NCBI GenBank assembly: GCA_020249025.1
Contig: JADCGM010000197.1
Span: 1-7,359 of the forward strand
Source: Alphaproteobacteria bacterium
GTDB lineage: Bacteria; Pseudomonadota; Alphaproteobacteria; Sphingomonadales; Sphingomonadaceae
DNA length: 7,359 bases
Direction of reading: 5' to 3'
The notes beneath the pieces are model-generated. The model was not told the origin of the DNA. It saw only the letters and a program-made list of their open reading frames with translations, and ran no database searches. Made by a program: the position numbers and the translations under genes. Shown in pieces: positions 6,212-7,359 of the stretch (position 1 is its first letter; each line of letters opens with the position of its first letter).

Positions 6212-7177
6212 ATGGCCACCGTCCTCGATCGCCCCACCGACGCCAAGCCCCGGCTTCGCGTCCTCATCGCCGCCCCGCGCGGCTTCTGCGCCGGCGTCGA
6301 CCGCGCCATTCGCATCGTCGAGCTGGCGATCGAGCGCTACGGCGCGCCGGTCTACGTCCGCCACGAGATCGTCCACAACAAGTTCGTGGTGGACAGCCTC
6401 AAGGCCAAGGGCGCGGTCTTCGTCGAGGAGCTCGACGAGGTGCCGGATGGCGTGCCCGTCATCTTCTCGGCGCACGGCGTGCCGAAGGTGGTGCCCGCCA
6501 CCGCCGAGCAGCGCGGCCTCAACTGGCTCGACGCCACCTGCCCGCTCGTCTCCAAGGTCCACCGTCAGGCTGAGCGCTTCGTCGATCAGGGCCGCCACAT
6601 CCTGTTTGTCGGCCACCATGGCCACCCGGAAGTCATCGGCACCTTCGGGCAGGTCCCCGAGGGCGCGATGACGCTCGTCGAGACGGTCGAGGACGCCGAA
6701 AGCGTGTCGCCGCCCGACAAGCCGCTCGGCTTCCTCACCCAGACGACGCTGTCGGTCGACGACACCGCCGAGATCCTGTCGGTGCTCCAGCGCCGCTTCC
6801 CGCAGCTCGTCGGCCCCAAGGGCGAGGATATCTGCTACGCCACCACCAACCGCCAGACCGCGGTCAAGGCGATCGCCGAGGAGGCCGATCTGGTCCTCGT
6901 GATCGGCGCGCCCAACTCGTCCAACTCGCTGCGCCTCGTCGAGGTCGCGCAGCGCGGCGGCGCCGCCTCGCATCTCGTCCAGCGCGCCGCCGATCTCGAC
7001 TGGGCCTGGCTGGAGGGCATCGGCACGCTCGGCATCACCGCCGGCGCGTCGGCGCCCGAGGTGCTGGTCGAGGAGCTGATCGCCAAGCTGCGCGAGCGCT
7101 TCGACGTGCGCCTCGATCAGGTGCAGACCGCGGTCGAGGACATCACCTTCAAGCTGCCCCGCGGCCTCGCGGACTGA
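6212..7177 (+). CDS. ispH: 4-hydroxy-3-methylbut-2-enyl diphosphate reductase
   Basis: This is the last enzyme of the MEP pathway, an iron-sulfur reductase that turns HMBPP into IPP and DMAPP in the cytosol. It is 321 aa, a normal length. The three cluster cysteines are Cys26 in PRGFCAGVDRAI, Cys110 in WLDATCPLVSKVH and Cys208 in DICYATTNRQ. Substrate-pocket histidines and the catalytic acid are visible in HEIVHN (51-56), SAHGV (86-90) and HHGHPEVIG (135-143, with Glu140). TQTTLS (176-181), NSSNS (236-240) and the GITAGASAPE block near the C-terminus complete the family pattern. The chosen ATG gives a short 14-residue extension before LRVLIAAPRGFC; the ribosome-binding site is weak (AGCGGG). 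Its stop overlaps the thrB start by one base. No convincing promoter is seen on this strand in the short upstream gap. Confidence 0.98.
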   Translation: MATVLDRPTDAKPRLRVLIAAPRGFCAGVDRAIRIVELAIERYGAPVYVRHEIVHNKFVVDSLKAKGAVFVEELDEVPDGVPVIFSAHGVPKVVPATAEQRGLNWLDATCPLVSKVHRQAERFVDQGRHILFVGHHGHPEVIGTFGQVPEGAMTLVETVEDAESVSPPDKPLGFLTQTTLSVDDTAEILSVLQRRFPQLVGPKGEDICYATTNRQTAVKAIAEEADLVLVIGAPNSSNSLRLVEVAQRGGAASHLVQRAADLDWAWLEGIGTLGITAGASAPEVLVEELIAKLRERFDVRLDQVQTAVEDITFKLPRGLAD

Positions 7178-7359
7178 TGGCGGTTTATACCGCCGTTTCC
7201 GCCGAGGCTCTGGAGGCGTTTCTCGATCGCTACGACATCGGCGCGCTGGTGATGTTCAAGGGCATCGCCGAGGGCGTCGAGAACTCGAACTACCTGGTCG
7301 AGACGACCGCCGGCCGCTTCTTCCTGACCCTTTACGAAAAGCGCGTCTCCGAAGCCGAC
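7177..7359 (+). CDS. thrB: Homoserine kinase, N-terminal part (cut by window)
   Basis: Sixty-one codons are open to the right edge, starting MAVYTAVSAEALEAFLDRYDIGALVMF. The KGIAEGVENSNYLVETTAGRFF and LTLYEKRVSEAD blocks (28-61) are typical of the aminoglycoside-phosphotransferase-fold homoserine kinase found in proteobacteria, rather than the GHMP-type ThrB of E. coli. The enzyme phosphorylates homoserine for threonine synthesis. The start codon shares its A with the ispH stop (TGATG), so translation is probably coupled. ispH followed by thrB is a known alphaproteobacterial arrangement, often continued by rnhA, which would lie outside the window. Most of the kinase, including the catalytic loop, is not visible. 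Confidence 0.93.
   Translation, partial: MAVYTAVSAEALEAFLDRYDIGALVMFKGIAEGVENSNYLVETTAGRFFLTLYEKRVSEAD

Noticed and set aside
5484..6671. Plus-strand open frame crossing the lipoprotein gene, the divergent promoter and the start of ispH
   Set aside because: It is antisense to the lipoprotein gene and then out of frame within ispH. Its second half is Ser/Arg/Pro-rich out-of-frame ispH. It is not a gene.
6125..6973. 282-codon minus-strand open frame opposite ispH
   Set aside because: It is antisense to ispH, which has all its catalytic motifs, and its translation is a typical shadow.

Overview
This is a GC-rich alphaproteobacterial chromosome segment, most likely from the Sphingomonadales (Sphingomonas-like). 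The evidence is the split GcvPA/GcvPB glycine decarboxylase, the ispH-thrB pair with an aminoglycoside-phosphotransferase-fold homoserine kinase, the style of the protein sequences and the strongly G/C third codon positions. There are no mobile elements, CRISPR arrays, tRNAs or rRNAs. It looks like core genome rather than an accessory island.

Layout. Positions 1-5157 (minus strand, read right to left) hold a glycine cleavage operon: gcvT, gcvH, a class I SAM-dependent methyltransferase, gcvPA and gcvPB. gcvPB runs off the left edge a few residues before its end. All junctions are tight: three 4-bp start/stop overlaps and one 3-bp gap, implying one translationally coupled transcript. Positions 5158-5415 hold its leader, a tandem glycine riboswitch followed by an expression platform that can bury the gcvT ribosome-binding region. 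Positions 5505-6128 (minus) encode a small lipoprotein of unknown function. Positions 6129-6211 are a short divergent promoter region. Positions 6212-7359 (plus) carry ispH and the start of thrB, which runs off the right edge.

How it works together. Glycine accumulation should be sensed by the riboswitch, which turns on T, H and P proteins. These convert glycine, tetrahydrofolate and NAD+ into CO2, ammonia, 5,10-methylene-THF and NADH; the L protein (lipoamide dehydrogenase) is not encoded here. The methyltransferase lies inside the unit and so should be co-induced by glycine. Its substrate is unknown, and it is the least expected member of the operon. ispH (last step of the MEP isoprenoid pathway) and thrB (threonine synthesis) form a separate, overlapping pair.

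The observations most worth a second look are the explicit ON-switch pairing downstream of the riboswitch, the methyltransferase embedded in the gcv operon, a perfect palindrome inside the lipoprotein promoter spacer, and a two-codon ORF just before ispH. I see no clearly new multi-gene system.
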